The position numbers and the translations under genes are program-made. Shown piece by piece: positions 26,807 to 35,917 of a stretch of DNA of 64,000 nt. The stretch comes from Candidatus Defluviibacterium haderslevense. Its GTDB lineage: Bacteria > Bacteroidota > Bacteroidia > Chitinophagales > Saprospiraceae. Positions within the stretch are counted from its first letter, which is position 1. Every line of letters begins with the position of its first letter. The stretch is taken from assembly GCA_016712225.1 (NCBI GenBank), contig JADJRL010000003.1, forward strand, positions 1,137,001 to 1,201,000, in the 5' to 3' direction. The notes below the pieces were generated by a model that saw nothing but the letters and a program-made list of their open reading frames with translations, was not told the origin of the DNA and did no database searches.

Positions 26807-29305
26807 ATGATTACAAATCATTTCGATGTACAGGGATTGTCAGATTTAGAAGTCATTGAATCAAGAAAAAAATTTGGACAAAATAGATTAAATTATAAAA
26901 AAACGAATACTGTATTAGAGGCCATTAAAAATCTCATACGTGAGCCCATGATTCTTTTATTATTGGTGGCAGCTTCGATATACTTTATCAGTGGTAAAAT
27001 ATCAGACGGAATTTTTATGGCCACAGCCATTGTCCTTGTTGCCACGATATCATTGTACCAAGATTCAAGAAGTAGAAATGCTTTAGAGAAATTAAAACAA
27101 TTTACACAAAATAAATGTACTGTTATTAGAAACGGTAACAAAATAGATATCAATACTGAAGATATTGTTTTAGGTGATGTATTAATAGCTGAAGAAGGAT
27201 CATCTATTTCTGCAGACGGGACCATCATTCAATCCAATGACTTCTCCGTTAATGAATCCATATTAACTGGTGAATCTTACGCTGTATTTAAAGATCAAAA
27301 ATCAATCGATAATCAAATTTTCTTAGGAACTACTGTTTCCAGTGGTTTAGCTATTGCAACAATTACTGCAATCGGCAATGAAACTAAATTAGGAAAAATC
27401 GGAAAATGCCTTGAAGATATTGATGAACAAGCGACACCTTTAGAAATACAAATTAGTCAGTTTGTTAAAAAAATGGTTTATGCTGGTGCACTAGTCTTTG
27501 TTTTAGTTTGGGGGATTAATTATTTTCATACCCGTTTAATTTTAAGCAGTTTAATCAAAGCTTTAACACTGGCCATGAGTATTTTGCCTGAAGAAATACC
27601 TGTTGCCTTTACCACATTTATGGCATTGGGAGCATGGCGATTAATGAAAATGGGTATTATCGTTAAGCAAATGAAAACCGTTGAAACACTTGGAAGTGCA
27701 ACTGTAATTTGTACGGATAAAACCGGAACAATTACAGAAAACAGAATGAGTTTAGTAAAGTTATTTGCCTTTGAAACAAACGGTGTTTTTAATATAGAAG
27801 ACATTATGTCTAAAGAAGCAAGCGCACTGATCAAATTAGCTATGTGGGCCAGTGAACCTATTCCTTTTGATCCAATGGAAGTAGCGATTCATAATGCTTA
27901 CGATCAATACATCATACCCGATGAAAGAAAAAATTATAAAATTATACATGAATATCCACTGAGTGGTAAACCTCCAATGATGACTCATCTATTTGAAAAT
28001 CATGCAGGTCATCGTATTATTGCTATTAAAGGTGCACCTGAAGCATTAATAAATATCTCCAAATTATCAGCCCAAGATATACAACTCATTGAAAAAATAA
28101 TGTTGGATTTCGCTTCAGAAGGCTATCGAATTTTAGCTATTGGTGAAAGTAATTTTGATGGTAACCAATTTCCGAAAACGCAACAAGAATTTAATGTAAC
28201 TTTTAAAGGACTTGTGGCATTCTACGATCCACCTAAAAAAAATATTAACTACGTATTACAACAATTCTATGATGCCGGAATATCTGTCAAAATAGTTACT
28301 GGCGACAATCCTATTACAACAACTTCAATAGCCAAACAAATAGGTTTCAAAGGATTTGATAAAAACTTAACAGGTGATGAATTAATGAAGTTATCAGACA
28401 TCGATCTACAAAAAAGAGTTACAGATACAAATTTGTTTACAAGGATGTTTCCGGAAGCTAAATTAAGAATCATCAATGCACTCAAATCTAATAATGAAAT
28501 AGTCGCCATGACAGGCGATGGGGTAAATGATGGCCCGGCCCTTAAAGCTGCACATATTGGCATTGCCATGGGAAAAAAAGGAAGTGAGATTGCCAAACAA
28601 GCTGCTTCGTTAATTTTACTAGAAGATGATTTATCAAAAATGGTAGATGCTATAGGTATGGGTCGTAAAATTTATTCTAATTTGAAGAAAGCTATACAAT
28701 ATATAATTTCCATTCATATCCCCATTATATTAACTGTCTTTATTCCGCTTATTCTTGGCTGGGTATATCCCAATATATTTTCTCCAATTCACGTCATATT
28801 TTTAGAATTAATTATGGGCCCAACTTGTTCTATAATATACGAAAATGAACCTATGGAAAAAAATACCTTATTGCAAAAACCCCGACCTTATTCCAATACA
28901 TTTTTTAATTGGAATGAACTTTACACAAGTATTTTACAAGGATTGATGATTACCATTGGGACTTTATTCATTTATCAATATGCCATTTATCATGGATTCA
29001 ATGAAACAATGACCAGAAGTATGGTATTCACTACACTTATATCGGCCAACATTTTACTGACTTTAATTAATCGATCCTTTTATTATTCCATTCTAACAAC
29101 CTTGCGATATAAAAATAACTTGGTCCTTTATATAATCTTGATAACCGTTGGCCTTTTGGGAATGTTAATTTATATAAAACCACTAGCTCAATTGTTTGAA
29201 TTTGAAGCCTTGAATTTCATTCAATTAATCTTTAGCATTGGGACTGGATTTGCATCAGTTATATGGTATGAAGTCATTAAATGGAAAAATAGAAAAATGA
29301 ATTGA
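26807..29305 (+). CDS. Cation-transporting P-type ATPase (P2-like)
   Basis: An 832-residue membrane pump. It has a short cation-ATPase N-terminal domain (GLSDLEVIESRKKFG), an actuator with LTGES (~154), PEEIP in the fourth membrane helix (~261, in place of PEGLP), the phosphorylation site DKTGT (Asp ~304), a nucleotide-binding domain with KGAPEAL, and the hinge TGDGVNDGPA (~569). Four or more C-terminal membrane helices complete the P2 topology. The sequence fits calcium or magnesium-type pumps, but ion specificity cannot be fixed. It lies upstream of a universal stress protein in the same orientation, separated by a 333-base spacer. Confidence 0.9.
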   Translation: MITNHFDVQGLSDLEVIESRKKFGQNRLNYKKTNTVLEAIKNLIREPMILLLLVAASIYFISGKISDGIFMATAIVLVATISLYQDSRSRNALEKLKQFTQNKCTVIRNGNKIDINTEDIVLGDVLIAEEGSSISADGTIIQSNDFSVNESILTGESYAVFKDQKSIDNQIFLGTTVSSGLAIATITAIGNETKLGKIGKCLEDIDEQATPLEIQISQFVKKMVYAGALVFVLVWGINYFHTRLILSSLIKALTLAMSILPEEIPVAFTTFMALGAWRLMKMGIIVKQMKTVETLGSATVICTDKTGTITENRMSLVKLFAFETNGVFNIEDIMSKEASALIKLAMWASEPIPFDPMEVAIHNAYDQYIIPDERKNYKIIHEYPLSGKPPMMTHLFENHAGHRIIAIKGAPEALINISKLSAQDIQLIEKIMLDFASEGYRILAIGESNFDGNQFPKTQQEFNVTFKGLVAFYDPPKKNINYVLQQFYDAGISVKIVTGDNPITTTSIAKQIGFKGFDKNLTGDELMKLSDIDLQKRVTDTNLFTRMFPEAKLRIINALKSNNEIVAMTGDGVNDGPALKAAHIGIAMGKKGSEIAKQAASLILLEDDLSKMVDAIGMGRKIYSNLKKAIQYIISIHIPIILTVFIPLILGWVYPNIFSPIHVIFLELIMGPTCSIIYENEPMEKNTLLQKPRPYSNTFFNWNELYTSILQGLMITIGTLFIYQYAIYHGFNETMTRSMVFTTLISANILLTLINRSFYYSILTTLRYKNNLVLYIILITVGLLGMLIYIKPLAQLFEFEALNFIQLIFSIGTGFASVIWYEVIKWKNRKMN

Positions 29306-29638
29306 TGATTATTTTTAAACCATACCTATTGTTAAATTATTAATAGAATTAGTTTAATTAAATTAACTTCTATCATTAATATTCTAACTGTTTTGTTGAA
29401 TAACTAAAATTCAATTTATATCCTGGACATTGATTACATCCTAGGTTGTTCCAGCTAGTTAAATAATGATATCAAACACCTATTTATATGATCAATATCA
29501 GTTATTTTGCAATTAAAGTATAAGAACTTTGCTCTGTTGGGATGATTTCAAGTTTTCTCACCATTAATTATTTTTATTTAATTTTTGGACAAGCTTTATG
29601 TCCTGGAAATAAATTTATGTCAATTAACTTTATAGAGT
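29306..29638. other. Gene-free spacer upstream of the stress-protein gene
   Basis: No coding region is seen in these 333 AT-rich bases. A small perfect inverted repeat, GGACA (29587-29591) with TGTCC (29599-29603), and a TAACTTTA sequence at 29625-29632 (one mismatch to TAnnTTTG, immediately before the ATG) are the only notable items. A related TCCTGG-containing sequence occurs around 29421. This may be a regulatory region for the stress protein, but the evidence is thin. Confidence 0.35.
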
Positions 29639-30472
29639 ATGAATAAGATACTAGCAACTACGGATCTTTCAACAAACTCAAAAGCGGGTTTAAGGTTTGC
29701 AATGCAATTAGCTGATCAGTTGAAGTGCGAATTAATATTCTATTATGCCATTGAAGTTCTAAAACCAATATCCTGGAGTTCTCAAAAATATGATTCCTAC
29801 TTAAATCTCGAAAAAGAGTCATATAAACCCTTACTTGAAAAATTCATTATTGAATTATATGCTAAAAGTGGCTTAAAACCAGTAAAATATACATGTATCG
29901 TAGAAACAGGAGAATTCTTTGATAAAATGGTTGTTAATTTAGGAAAAAAAACTAAAGCTGATTTTATATGTCTAAGCACAAGAGGTGCTGGGTTAATCAA
30001 AGAAATTTTCGGGTCTAATACATCAGATCTAATTGAAATTTCTCCAATTCCAATTTTTGTTATTCCGAGTAATTATCGTGTTAAACCTATAACTAAAATA
30101 ACCTATGCCTCCGACTTAGAACAATTAAATGTTGAACTTAAGTTAGTTGAAAAACTAAACAACCAATTAAAAACCTCACTGGATGTCGTTCATTTCCAAA
30201 ATATATCTGAATTTGAAACCAATAAATTAAAATTTGAACAATTGGCTGCTAAACATGAACAGGAAAACATTACTTTTTACTTTAAAATTTATGAACTCGA
30301 TTTCTCAATGAGTGATCAACTTCAATCCTTCAGTAAAAAAACTAAATCATCCTTATTGGTTTTATTCACCAAAGCGCATAAAAATTGGATCCAAAAGTTC
30401 TTCAATGCAAGTAACGCTTCACAACTGACCTATGATGGCAAGATCCCATTACTTGTATTTCACAAACCATAG
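29639..30472 (+). CDS. Universal stress protein, two UspA domains
   Basis: A 277-residue tandem UspA protein. Domain 1 (~1-145) opens with NKILATTDLSTNSKAGLRFA and ends with STRGAGLIKEIFG and PIPIFVIP, close to the G-x2-G-x9-G(S/T) ATP-binding motif. Domain 2 (~150-277) opens with ITKITYASDLEQLN and ends with IPLLVFHKP but lacks a clear glycine motif, so only the first domain is likely to bind nucleotide. UspA proteins respond to starvation, redox or ion stress. Its placement after a cation pump could mean shared regulation, which is inference. Confidence 0.88.
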   Translation: MNKILATTDLSTNSKAGLRFAMQLADQLKCELIFYYAIEVLKPISWSSQKYDSYLNLEKESYKPLLEKFIIELYAKSGLKPVKYTCIVETGEFFDKMVVNLGKKTKADFICLSTRGAGLIKEIFGSNTSDLIEISPIPIFVIPSNYRVKPITKITYASDLEQLNVELKLVEKLNNQLKTSLDVVHFQNISEFETNKLKFEQLAAKHEQENITFYFKIYELDFSMSDQLQSFSKKTKSSLLVLFTKAHKNWIQKFFNASNASQLTYDGKIPLLVFHKP

Positions 30473-30506
30473 ATCGTTCAATTTACTCTAAAATATATAA
30501 ATATTG

Positions 30507-30971
30507 TTAGAGTTTATCCAAAGAATTCATGATATCAATTGCAGCTTTTTCAGCTTCTTTATCATTATCATCAAAAGTGATGGCTAGAAAAAAATTGGTA
30601 TGTGATTTAGGATCTCCAAGACCTGCAAAAATGATCCTAAAACCATCTTTAAATCCCTCTACATAATATCCTTCTAAACCATTTACGGTAACTTTAGTAG
30701 CTTCATCAATTTCAGTCATTTCAATAGCCGTTGCACCCGCAATTGTCGCATCATCGAGATCATCGATTGCTACATTTTCTTCAAATATATTCATAGTCAA
30801 ATCCATTCCAACGCCTTTCATCTCAAAATTGTGGTCATCATTTTTCTTGACTCTAAAATCATTTGGAACGGTTAACTGAACCTTATAATAATCCCAAACA
30901 TAGGTCTTTTGGGCATTGATATTAGTAATAAAAAATAAGATGAAAAGTATTGAACCTAATGCTTTTTTCAT
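30507..30971 (-). CDS. Secreted protein of unknown function
   Basis: About 154 residues from ATG 30971, which gives the signal peptide MKKALGSILFILFFITNINAQ; an earlier ATG at 30992 only adds seven residues. The mature part is a small alpha/beta domain (VWDYYKVQLTVPNDFRVKKN, EMKGVGMDLTMNIFEEN, GYYVEGFKDGFRIIFAGLG, ending MNSLDKL). It resembles the short periplasmic domains in Bacteroidota that are only named hypothetical. The stop codon overlaps a CTCTAA/TTAGAG inverted repeat (30486-30512) shared with the convergent stress-protein gene; it may act as a weak terminator. Confidence 0.65.
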   Translation of the reverse strand: MKKALGSILFILFFITNINAQKTYVWDYYKVQLTVPNDFRVKKNDDHNFEMKGVGMDLTMNIFEENVAIDDLDDATIAGATAIEMTEIDEATKVTVNGLEGYYVEGFKDGFRIIFAGLGDPKSHTNFFLAITFDDNDKEAEKAAIDIMNSLDKL

Positions 30972-31035
30972 AAATATGTTGTTTTTAATCATTTATAAAA
31001 TAATCGATAGTTAATATTAAAAATAAATCTAAAAG

Positions 31036-31043
31036 CAAAATTA
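31036..31043 (-). promoter_or_regulatory. Probable -7 box for the secreted protein at 30507
   Basis: Reads TAATTTTG on the minus strand, 64 bases upstream of the ATG at 30971. No good -33 TTG was seen. Confidence 0.4.
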
Positions 31044-31183
31044 CTAAAATAATGACTCATTATAAGCTTTTAGGAAAAAAAAATGTAAAAGATATTATGG
31101 TATTATCATTTAATCTTTTTGACCCAATTTTATAACACTTTTAAACATATAAAAATATGCTTCGTTTATATTAATTTAGTTTA

Positions 31184-31191
31184 CTTTTGTA
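31184..31191 (+). promoter_or_regulatory. -7 box that decides the start of the GNAT-like gene
   Basis: TACTTTTG matches TAnnTTTG. A transcript from here would begin near 31198, after the first in-frame ATG at 31195. Translation should therefore start at the ATG at 31264. Confidence 0.5.
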
Positions 31192-31263
31192 ATCATGAAA
31201 CTTACTTTTTTTGTATTACTTAAGAAACTTAAAAAAATCATTTATATCTATGATGGACATCAC

Positions 31264-32796
31264 ATGGATTTAAAATTATTTTTACTTCAATCTATCAACA
31301 AAATAAGCCTTCCGAAAGATAAAAAATTAATTGAATACCATGACCTCCTTTTATTCTTAGCAGCTCACCCCGAGAATATCAAAATTAATAAATTAGTTGA
31401 TCTTGAATTTCATAGAATTGGACACCTAGTAAAATCTACAAAAACTCACACTAAAAATCTTTTTTTAGATACTGGATTGCCATATTCATCCATGATTACA
31501 AGATTTTCTCACGACCTGACCCAATGGATGTATCAATATCCAGATTGTAGAATTTTTATTGATTCTTATGATGATTTGGGCATAGATCTGAACACAATTC
31601 TCAAAATGACATTGCCTTCAGTGGAACGGGATGAAACTACAGCTAGTTTATCCAACGATGATTTATTGGATGCATTAAAAGTACCTAAAAAAGATCAACT
31701 CCAATTTCTGTTGAACGAATTGAGTACCTTAAATTCAAAACCATTAATCAAAGATTATTTCTGGGAGGCTCTTAAATTATTTATTGAAATCCAGGGAAAG
31801 AATAAAACATTCTCCAAATCATTTAATAAAGCTTATATCAGTGAATTGTTTTTCCAAAATCAAATAGTAAAAAAAATCGATCATCTTGAAATCATTCATC
31901 TACAACTTCCTTCTGCAAAATTTTTGGATGAAACACAAAAGATAGATTTGATTTCTACTATTAAAAAATCGCTATTATTAACGCTTAGGGAAACCGATCC
32001 ATCAACTTATATGGATGAAACTAGTTTGAGGTTTTTTGAATTGGAAAGAGGGATTTCAATCGCAATTTATGGTATGCAAGCAAATCGTCAATTACCGCTT
32101 CAATCCTATATAGGTTATACTTTATTTAAAAATGGTTTTCCCGCAGCTTATGGCGGTTCTTGGATATTTGGAAGAGCTGCTATGTTTGGTTTAAATATTT
32201 TTGAGTGTTTTCGAGGAGGTGAGTCAGGATATATAATGTGTCAATTGTTACGGGTTTACAAGCAAGTCTTTAAAATTGAATATTTTGAAGTTGAACCTTA
32301 TCAATATGGTTTGGACAATCCGGATGGAATTAAATCTGGCGCTTTTTGGTTTTATCATCGATATGGGTTCAGACCTGTAAATCTAAAGTTGAATTTATTA
32401 GCAAATCGAGAAATGGCTAAAATTAAAGCCAATCCTCTATATCGCAGTAGTTCAATAACATTATTGCGATTCACTGAAAGTAATATTGCTCTGCATTTAG
32501 ATGGACCAATACCATTAAAATATCTTGTAGTAATCAAAAAAATTACAGAAATGATTGCCAGCGAATTCTATGGAAATAGAAGTAAGGCCATTGAATATTG
32601 CAATCAGTTGATATTAAAGCACCTGAATAAACCTTCATTTAACGAAGAACAAAAAAATGTTCTTGAAGAAGTGGGGTTGTTGTGTCACGCTTTTAAATTC
32701 TATAATCAGGAACAATTGAATCTAATAATCCAAATGATACATTCAAAACCAATTGACCCCTATCTATACAATACGATACTTAGTAAACTCATTTAA
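31264..32796 (+). CDS. Unrecognised 510-residue protein with a GNAT-like central region
   Basis: Start set at ATG 31264 because the promoter box at 31184-31191 would exclude the earlier ATG 31195 (that longer form would be 533 residues). Soluble, no signal peptide. The N-terminal half is helical and charged. The middle (~270-400) has the feel of an acyltransferase of GNAT type: beta strand GYTLFKNGFPAAYGGSWIFG, then NIFECFRGGESGYIMCQLL as an acyl-CoA-loop-like stretch, then FEVEPYQYGLDNPDGIKSGAFWFYHRYGFRPV, where a YHRYGFRP ending is typical of GNAT strands. The C-terminal ~110 residues are helical. The GNAT link is inference from pattern only. It is convergent with a 2OG-oxygenase-like gene, the stops 6 bases apart. 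Confidence 0.55.
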   Translation: MDLKLFLLQSINKISLPKDKKLIEYHDLLLFLAAHPENIKINKLVDLEFHRIGHLVKSTKTHTKNLFLDTGLPYSSMITRFSHDLTQWMYQYPDCRIFIDSYDDLGIDLNTILKMTLPSVERDETTASLSNDDLLDALKVPKKDQLQFLLNELSTLNSKPLIKDYFWEALKLFIEIQGKNKTFSKSFNKAYISELFFQNQIVKKIDHLEIIHLQLPSAKFLDETQKIDLISTIKKSLLLTLRETDPSTYMDETSLRFFELERGISIAIYGMQANRQLPLQSYIGYTLFKNGFPAAYGGSWIFGRAAMFGLNIFECFRGGESGYIMCQLLRVYKQVFKIEYFEVEPYQYGLDNPDGIKSGAFWFYHRYGFRPVNLKLNLLANREMAKIKANPLYRSSSITLLRFTESNIALHLDGPIPLKYLVVIKKITEMIASEFYGNRSKAIEYCNQLILKHLNKPSFNEEQKNVLEEVGLLCHAFKFYNQEQLNLIIQMIHSKPIDPYLYNTILSKLI

Positions 32797-32802
32797 TATT
32801 AA

Positions 32803-33450
32803 CTAAGGACTCATTTTAAATGAATTCCAATCTACTCCAATTCGGAAGGTTTGATAGATTCTTCCATTATGCATGTTACTCCCAAAATGCTTGGTCGCTG
32901 AATGAAAAATTCCAGACGGATAAGCAACCATACGATTGAAACGATTTCCAATTCGATCTATTTCAATCCATTTCTCTCGCATTTTACTTTCCTTTTCTAA
33001 TAAATCTCTCAATTGACTGAATTTCATTTTTAACCTTCGGGCATCTTTAGGTGTAGCTGGATCAATTAATCCCGTTTTTTTATGCATCCATAATGATGTG
33101 CCATATTCAAAAGGCAATCCAGGTGTTAAATAAACCACAATAGTAATGTCATTATAGGGTTCATCAGAGTGAACTCCTGGTATTTCCTTTCTCTTCCCTT
33201 TTGAAAATCCTTGATAAAAGACACCATTCTCTTCAATAGGATCCACATCCCATCTTGTAATTTTTATTCCTAGAATTTTTTCTAACCTTTGCTTGACACC
33301 TTTTTCGTGATACACCGACAAACTTCTATAACCTGTTACATGTTCCGGTTCGTGATAAACGGCTTGGTTTGCAGCTATTAAAACCTTCTGAGGATCTTCA
33401 TAAAAATGGTCTTTTACGATAACAAAGCGTTTATATAACAACTCTTCCAT
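32803..33450 (-). CDS. DUF6445-like protein, possible 2OG/Fe(II) oxygenase fold
   Basis: A 215-residue cytoplasmic protein. It carries an H-x-D pair in GVHSDEPYND (~93), a double-stranded-beta-helix-like run ITIVVYLTPGLPFEYGTSLW, and a later IDRIGNRFNRMVAYPSGIFHSATKHFG with His (~184) followed by FRIGVDW. The order HxD...H...R is that of the 2-oxoglutarate/Fe(II) facial triad, and the set resembles DUF6445 proteins. Substrate and activity are unknown. It is convergent with the GNAT-like gene and has no other partner; its upstream spacer shows no clear promoter box. Confidence 0.65.
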   Translation of the reverse strand: MEELLYKRFVIVKDHFYEDPQKVLIAANQAVYHEPEHVTGYRSLSVYHEKGVKQRLEKILGIKITRWDVDPIEENGVFYQGFSKGKRKEIPGVHSDEPYNDITIVVYLTPGLPFEYGTSLWMHKKTGLIDPATPKDARRLKMKFSQLRDLLEKESKMREKWIEIDRIGNRFNRMVAYPSGIFHSATKHFGSNMHNGRIYQTFRIGVDWNSFKMSP

Positions 33451-33661
33451 AATTCAATAATTGATTCGCAAATAATAATACAAACAACCCATATATAGTT
33501 AAACAATTAAGTCAAATGTTAAGTTACAATAATTAAAGAAAACATGCTATTAAGCATAAATAATTTTGTTCAATTTTTTTAAAAACAAAGCTATTACAAA
33601 ATAATTAATAAAGATCTTATTTATACATGACAAGGATCATGATATATTAATAAATATTATC

Positions 33662-33669
33662 TAATTTTG
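33662..33669 (+). promoter_or_regulatory. Probable -7 box for the HMA-domain gene
   Basis: TAATTTTG fits TAnnTTTG and lies 20 bases before the ATG at 33690, the same distance as at other genes in this window. A -33 TTG is not apparent. Confidence 0.45.
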
Positions 33670-33689
33670 AGAATTCTAAAATTGACAAT

Positions 33690-33962
33690 ATGAAAAATGA
33701 GAAAATATTAATTGCAAATTTAAAGTGTGGTGGCTGTGAAAAAACAATCATTTCTAACATCATGGACTTGGAAGGGGTAGAAAGTGTTGTTGTGAATCAG
33801 GAAGAGGACTCTGTTACGATTAGTCATAATGACATTTTGACTAGGTCAGATTTCACTAAAAAACTTTATTCATTGGGTTATCCAGAAGCTACCGAGGAAA
33901 ATGGTTTACTTCTGCAATTAAAAAGCTATGTAAGCTGTGCCATTGGTAGAATGTCCAAATAG
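33690..33962 (+). CDS. Heavy-metal-associated (HMA) domain protein
   Basis: A 90-residue cytoplasmic protein. An HMA ferredoxin-like domain spans ~4-68, with LKCGGCEKTIISNI supplying the metal-binding C-x2-C, then LEGVESVVVNQEEDSVTISH and KLYSLGYPE. A C-terminal tail (QLKSYVSCAIGRM) contains a further cysteine. HMA proteins of this size are copper or other soft-metal chaperones, but no copper ATPase of P1B type is next to it. Single gene, with a -7 promoter box 20 bases before the start. Confidence 0.85.
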   Translation: MKNEKILIANLKCGGCEKTIISNIMDLEGVESVVVNQEEDSVTISHNDILTRSDFTKKLYSLGYPEATEENGLLLQLKSYVSCAIGRMSK

Positions 33963-33986
33963 TTATCAATTTAGATTAAATTTTAT

Positions 33987-34163
33987 AAGCGTATATTGAT
34001 TCCTACTTCCCCAAACTGAGTTCTAATTCTGAAAACTTATTTCTACTCTAAATTTTGGTAACTCTTAGGTCTACTTAATGGTATTTTAAACCAGTTCTTT
34101 TCTATAGAAATGAATCATCAAAGACTAAGGGCTTTATTATTTTAGTATTCTTAATATACGCTT
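33987..34163. repeat. Segment bounded by 11-base inverted repeats
   Basis: AAGCGTATATT (33987-33997) and its exact complement AATATACGCTT (34153-34163) bound a 177-base non-coding stretch between the HMA gene and the AIM24 promoter. No flanking target duplication and no internal ORF were seen, so a miniature element is not supported beyond the arms. Confidence 0.35.
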
Positions 34164-34195
34164 CAATTAATTTTTGAACTTCATGTCACAAATTC

Positions 34196-34228
34196 TTTTG
34201 GGAACTTCACCGAAGCTCATTACATTTG
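34196..34228 (+). promoter_or_regulatory. Bacteroidota-type promoter of the AIM24 gene
   Basis: TTTTG (34196-34200), a 20-base spacer, then TACATTTG (34221-34228): the best full match to the consensus in the window. It overlaps an in-frame TTG at 34226 that could otherwise be mistaken for the start codon; the real start is ATG 34250, about 15 bases into the transcript. Confidence 0.75.
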
Positions 34229-34249
34229 TCCAATAAAAGATTATATCTG

Positions 34250-35035
34250 ATGAAGAACCATGAAATAGATTACAAAGTATATGGGGAAGAACTCCAATAC
34301 GTAGAAATTGAACTAGATCCGGGAGAAACTGCAGTAGCAGAGAGCGGCGCTTTTATGATGATGGAAGATGGCATTAGGATGGCCACCATTTTTGGAGATG
34401 GAAGTAGTCAACAAAATACAGGCTTTTTTGGAAAAGTTTTAAGTGCCGGGAAGCGTTTGTTGACCGGAGAGAGTCTATTTATGACAACCTACACGAATGA
34501 TGGTCCAACAAAAGCAAAAGTGAGCTTTGCTGCACCTTATAGTGGAAAAATCATACCACTTGATCTTTCCTCATATCAGGGAAAAATAATAGCTCAAAAA
34601 GATGCCTTTTTATGCGCAGCAATGGGTGTAAGCATAGGTATTGAATTACAGCGAAAGTTAGGAACAGGTATATTCGGTGGTGAAGGCTTTATCATGCAAA
34701 AATTAGAAGGTGATGGTATGGCATTTATGCATGCTGGTGGATATGTAAACAAAAAAGAATTAGGGATAGGTGAAATATTACGGATTGATACTGGCTGTGT
34801 GGTTGCCTATACCCAGCAAATTGATTTTGATATTGAATTTGTCAAAGGGATAAAAAACATGGTATTTGGTGGCGAAGGTCTCTTTTTTGCTGTACTTCGA
34901 GGCCCGGGCACAGTATGGATTCAGTCACTACCTATAAGCCGGCTTGCTGCAAAAGTTTTGCAATATGGTGGTAGCAATAGACGTGAAGAGGGTAGCATCC
35001 TTGGGGGGTTAGGGAATATTTTAGATGGCAATTAA
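34250..35035 (+). CDS. AIM24/TIGR00266 family protein
   Basis: 261 residues from ATG 34250, chosen because the promoter overlaps the upstream TTG. It belongs to the AIM24 (TIGR00266) beta-helix family: opening YKVYGEELQYVEIELDPGE, AESGAFMMMEDGI, repeated glycine-rich strands LGTGIFGGEGFIMQKLEGDG, then VFGGEGLFFAVLRGPGTVWIQSLP near the end, all hallmarks. The family forms a trimeric barrel with no known enzyme activity; in yeast it is a mitochondrial inner-membrane factor. It probably shares an operon with the beta-barrel gene 38 bases downstream. Confidence 0.9.
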   Translation: MKNHEIDYKVYGEELQYVEIELDPGETAVAESGAFMMMEDGIRMATIFGDGSSQQNTGFFGKVLSAGKRLLTGESLFMTTYTNDGPTKAKVSFAAPYSGKIIPLDLSSYQGKIIAQKDAFLCAAMGVSIGIELQRKLGTGIFGGEGFIMQKLEGDGMAFMHAGGYVNKKELGIGEILRIDTGCVVAYTQQIDFDIEFVKGIKNMVFGGEGLFFAVLRGPGTVWIQSLPISRLAAKVLQYGGSNRREEGSILGGLGNILDGN

Positions 35036-35073
35036 ATAATTAAATTTCAAATTATAAACTTAAAAAATTAAAC

Positions 35074-35808
35074 ATGAAAAACGTATTACTTAGTTTGGCT
35101 TTTCTGTGCTTGACTCAATTATCCATGGCTCAAAAAATATATGCTTGGGCTGATGTTGGACTTAAAGCAGGATATGGGCTAACTGGATTTTTAAATACAA
35201 ATCTTTTAGATGCAAGTGATTACGATTATCAACTTGCTACAGGAAATACCTTCGGTGGAAAAGTTGGATTGTTCTTCGGTCTTTTCAATGGTATTACTTG
35301 TGATGTTTTATTGTCGAAAAGTAGCCAAAAACTTGATTATGCTATCAACAGCCGTAGCTTTGATCATAAAATTACTTGGTCAAATATCGATATAGATGTC
35401 CTTTATCGGCTTCAAAAAGATGGGGTATACATTGAGTTGGGACCGCAGATTTCTTTACTTAGAAAAGTAACCAATGCTGATCCTAATGATCCTACCAGAA
35501 CAGATGTTAAAGAATTTTATAATAAAAAATATTATTCCGGCATTTTAGGTATTGGTGGATACATTTTTAATTACGAAACATTTACCACTATGCTTGGTTT
35601 TAGACTCGGATATGGTCTTACGGATTTAATCAATGAAGCAGGAAAAGCAAAAGGATTTCCTACACCAAGCCAGGTTGATCTAACCAAGAAAGCTTCTGAA
35701 AAATCAACCAATGCAGCTTTTGTTCAGCTGGTTATTGAAGCCAATTTTGCTTTAGGATATTATGGCAAGTCTTCATGTAGCAAACGCGCTACCCTTTTTA
35801 ATTTCTAA
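35074..35808 (+). CDS. Outer-membrane beta-barrel protein
   Basis: A 244-residue protein with a signal peptide ending SMAQ (~19). It then has alternating amphipathic strands with aromatic girdles (WADVGLKAGYGLTG, FGGKVGLFFGLFNGITCDVLL, WSNIDIDVLYRL, GVYIELGPQISLL, MLGFRLGYGLTDL, FVQLVIEANFALGYYG). This is typical of PorT-like or OMP_b-brl barrels of Bacteroidota. Short for a porin; specific function not known. Follows the AIM24 gene by 38 bases and is ended by a strong terminator at 35831-35862. Confidence 0.78.
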   Translation: MKNVLLSLAFLCLTQLSMAQKIYAWADVGLKAGYGLTGFLNTNLLDASDYDYQLATGNTFGGKVGLFFGLFNGITCDVLLSKSSQKLDYAINSRSFDHKITWSNIDIDVLYRLQKDGVYIELGPQISLLRKVTNADPNDPTRTDVKEFYNKKYYSGILGIGGYIFNYETFTTMLGFRLGYGLTDLINEAGKAKGFPTPSQVDLTKKASEKSTNAAFVQLVIEANFALGYYGKSSCSKRATLFNF

Positions 35809-35830
35809 AAGCTTATAAAGTTTAATATAA

Positions 35831-35862
35831 AAAAGCCTTTTCATTATTGTGAAAAGGCTTTT
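35831..35862. terminator. Bidirectional rho-independent terminator
   Basis: A perfect 13-base-pair stem, AAAAGCCTTTTCA (35831-35843) with TGAAAAGGCTTTT (35850-35862), 6-base loop, with A run before and T run after. It ends the AIM24/beta-barrel operon and can serve the convergent HMA-type gene at 35918. Confidence 0.93.
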
Positions 35863-35917
35863 TTTATTAAGTGTCTTTTATAAATATATTTTGGATTGAT
35901 CGAATTCACATTTTTAA

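Noticed and set aside
31195..31263. Longer start of the GNAT-like gene
   Set aside because: A TAnnTTTG box at 31184-31191 places the transcript start after this ATG.
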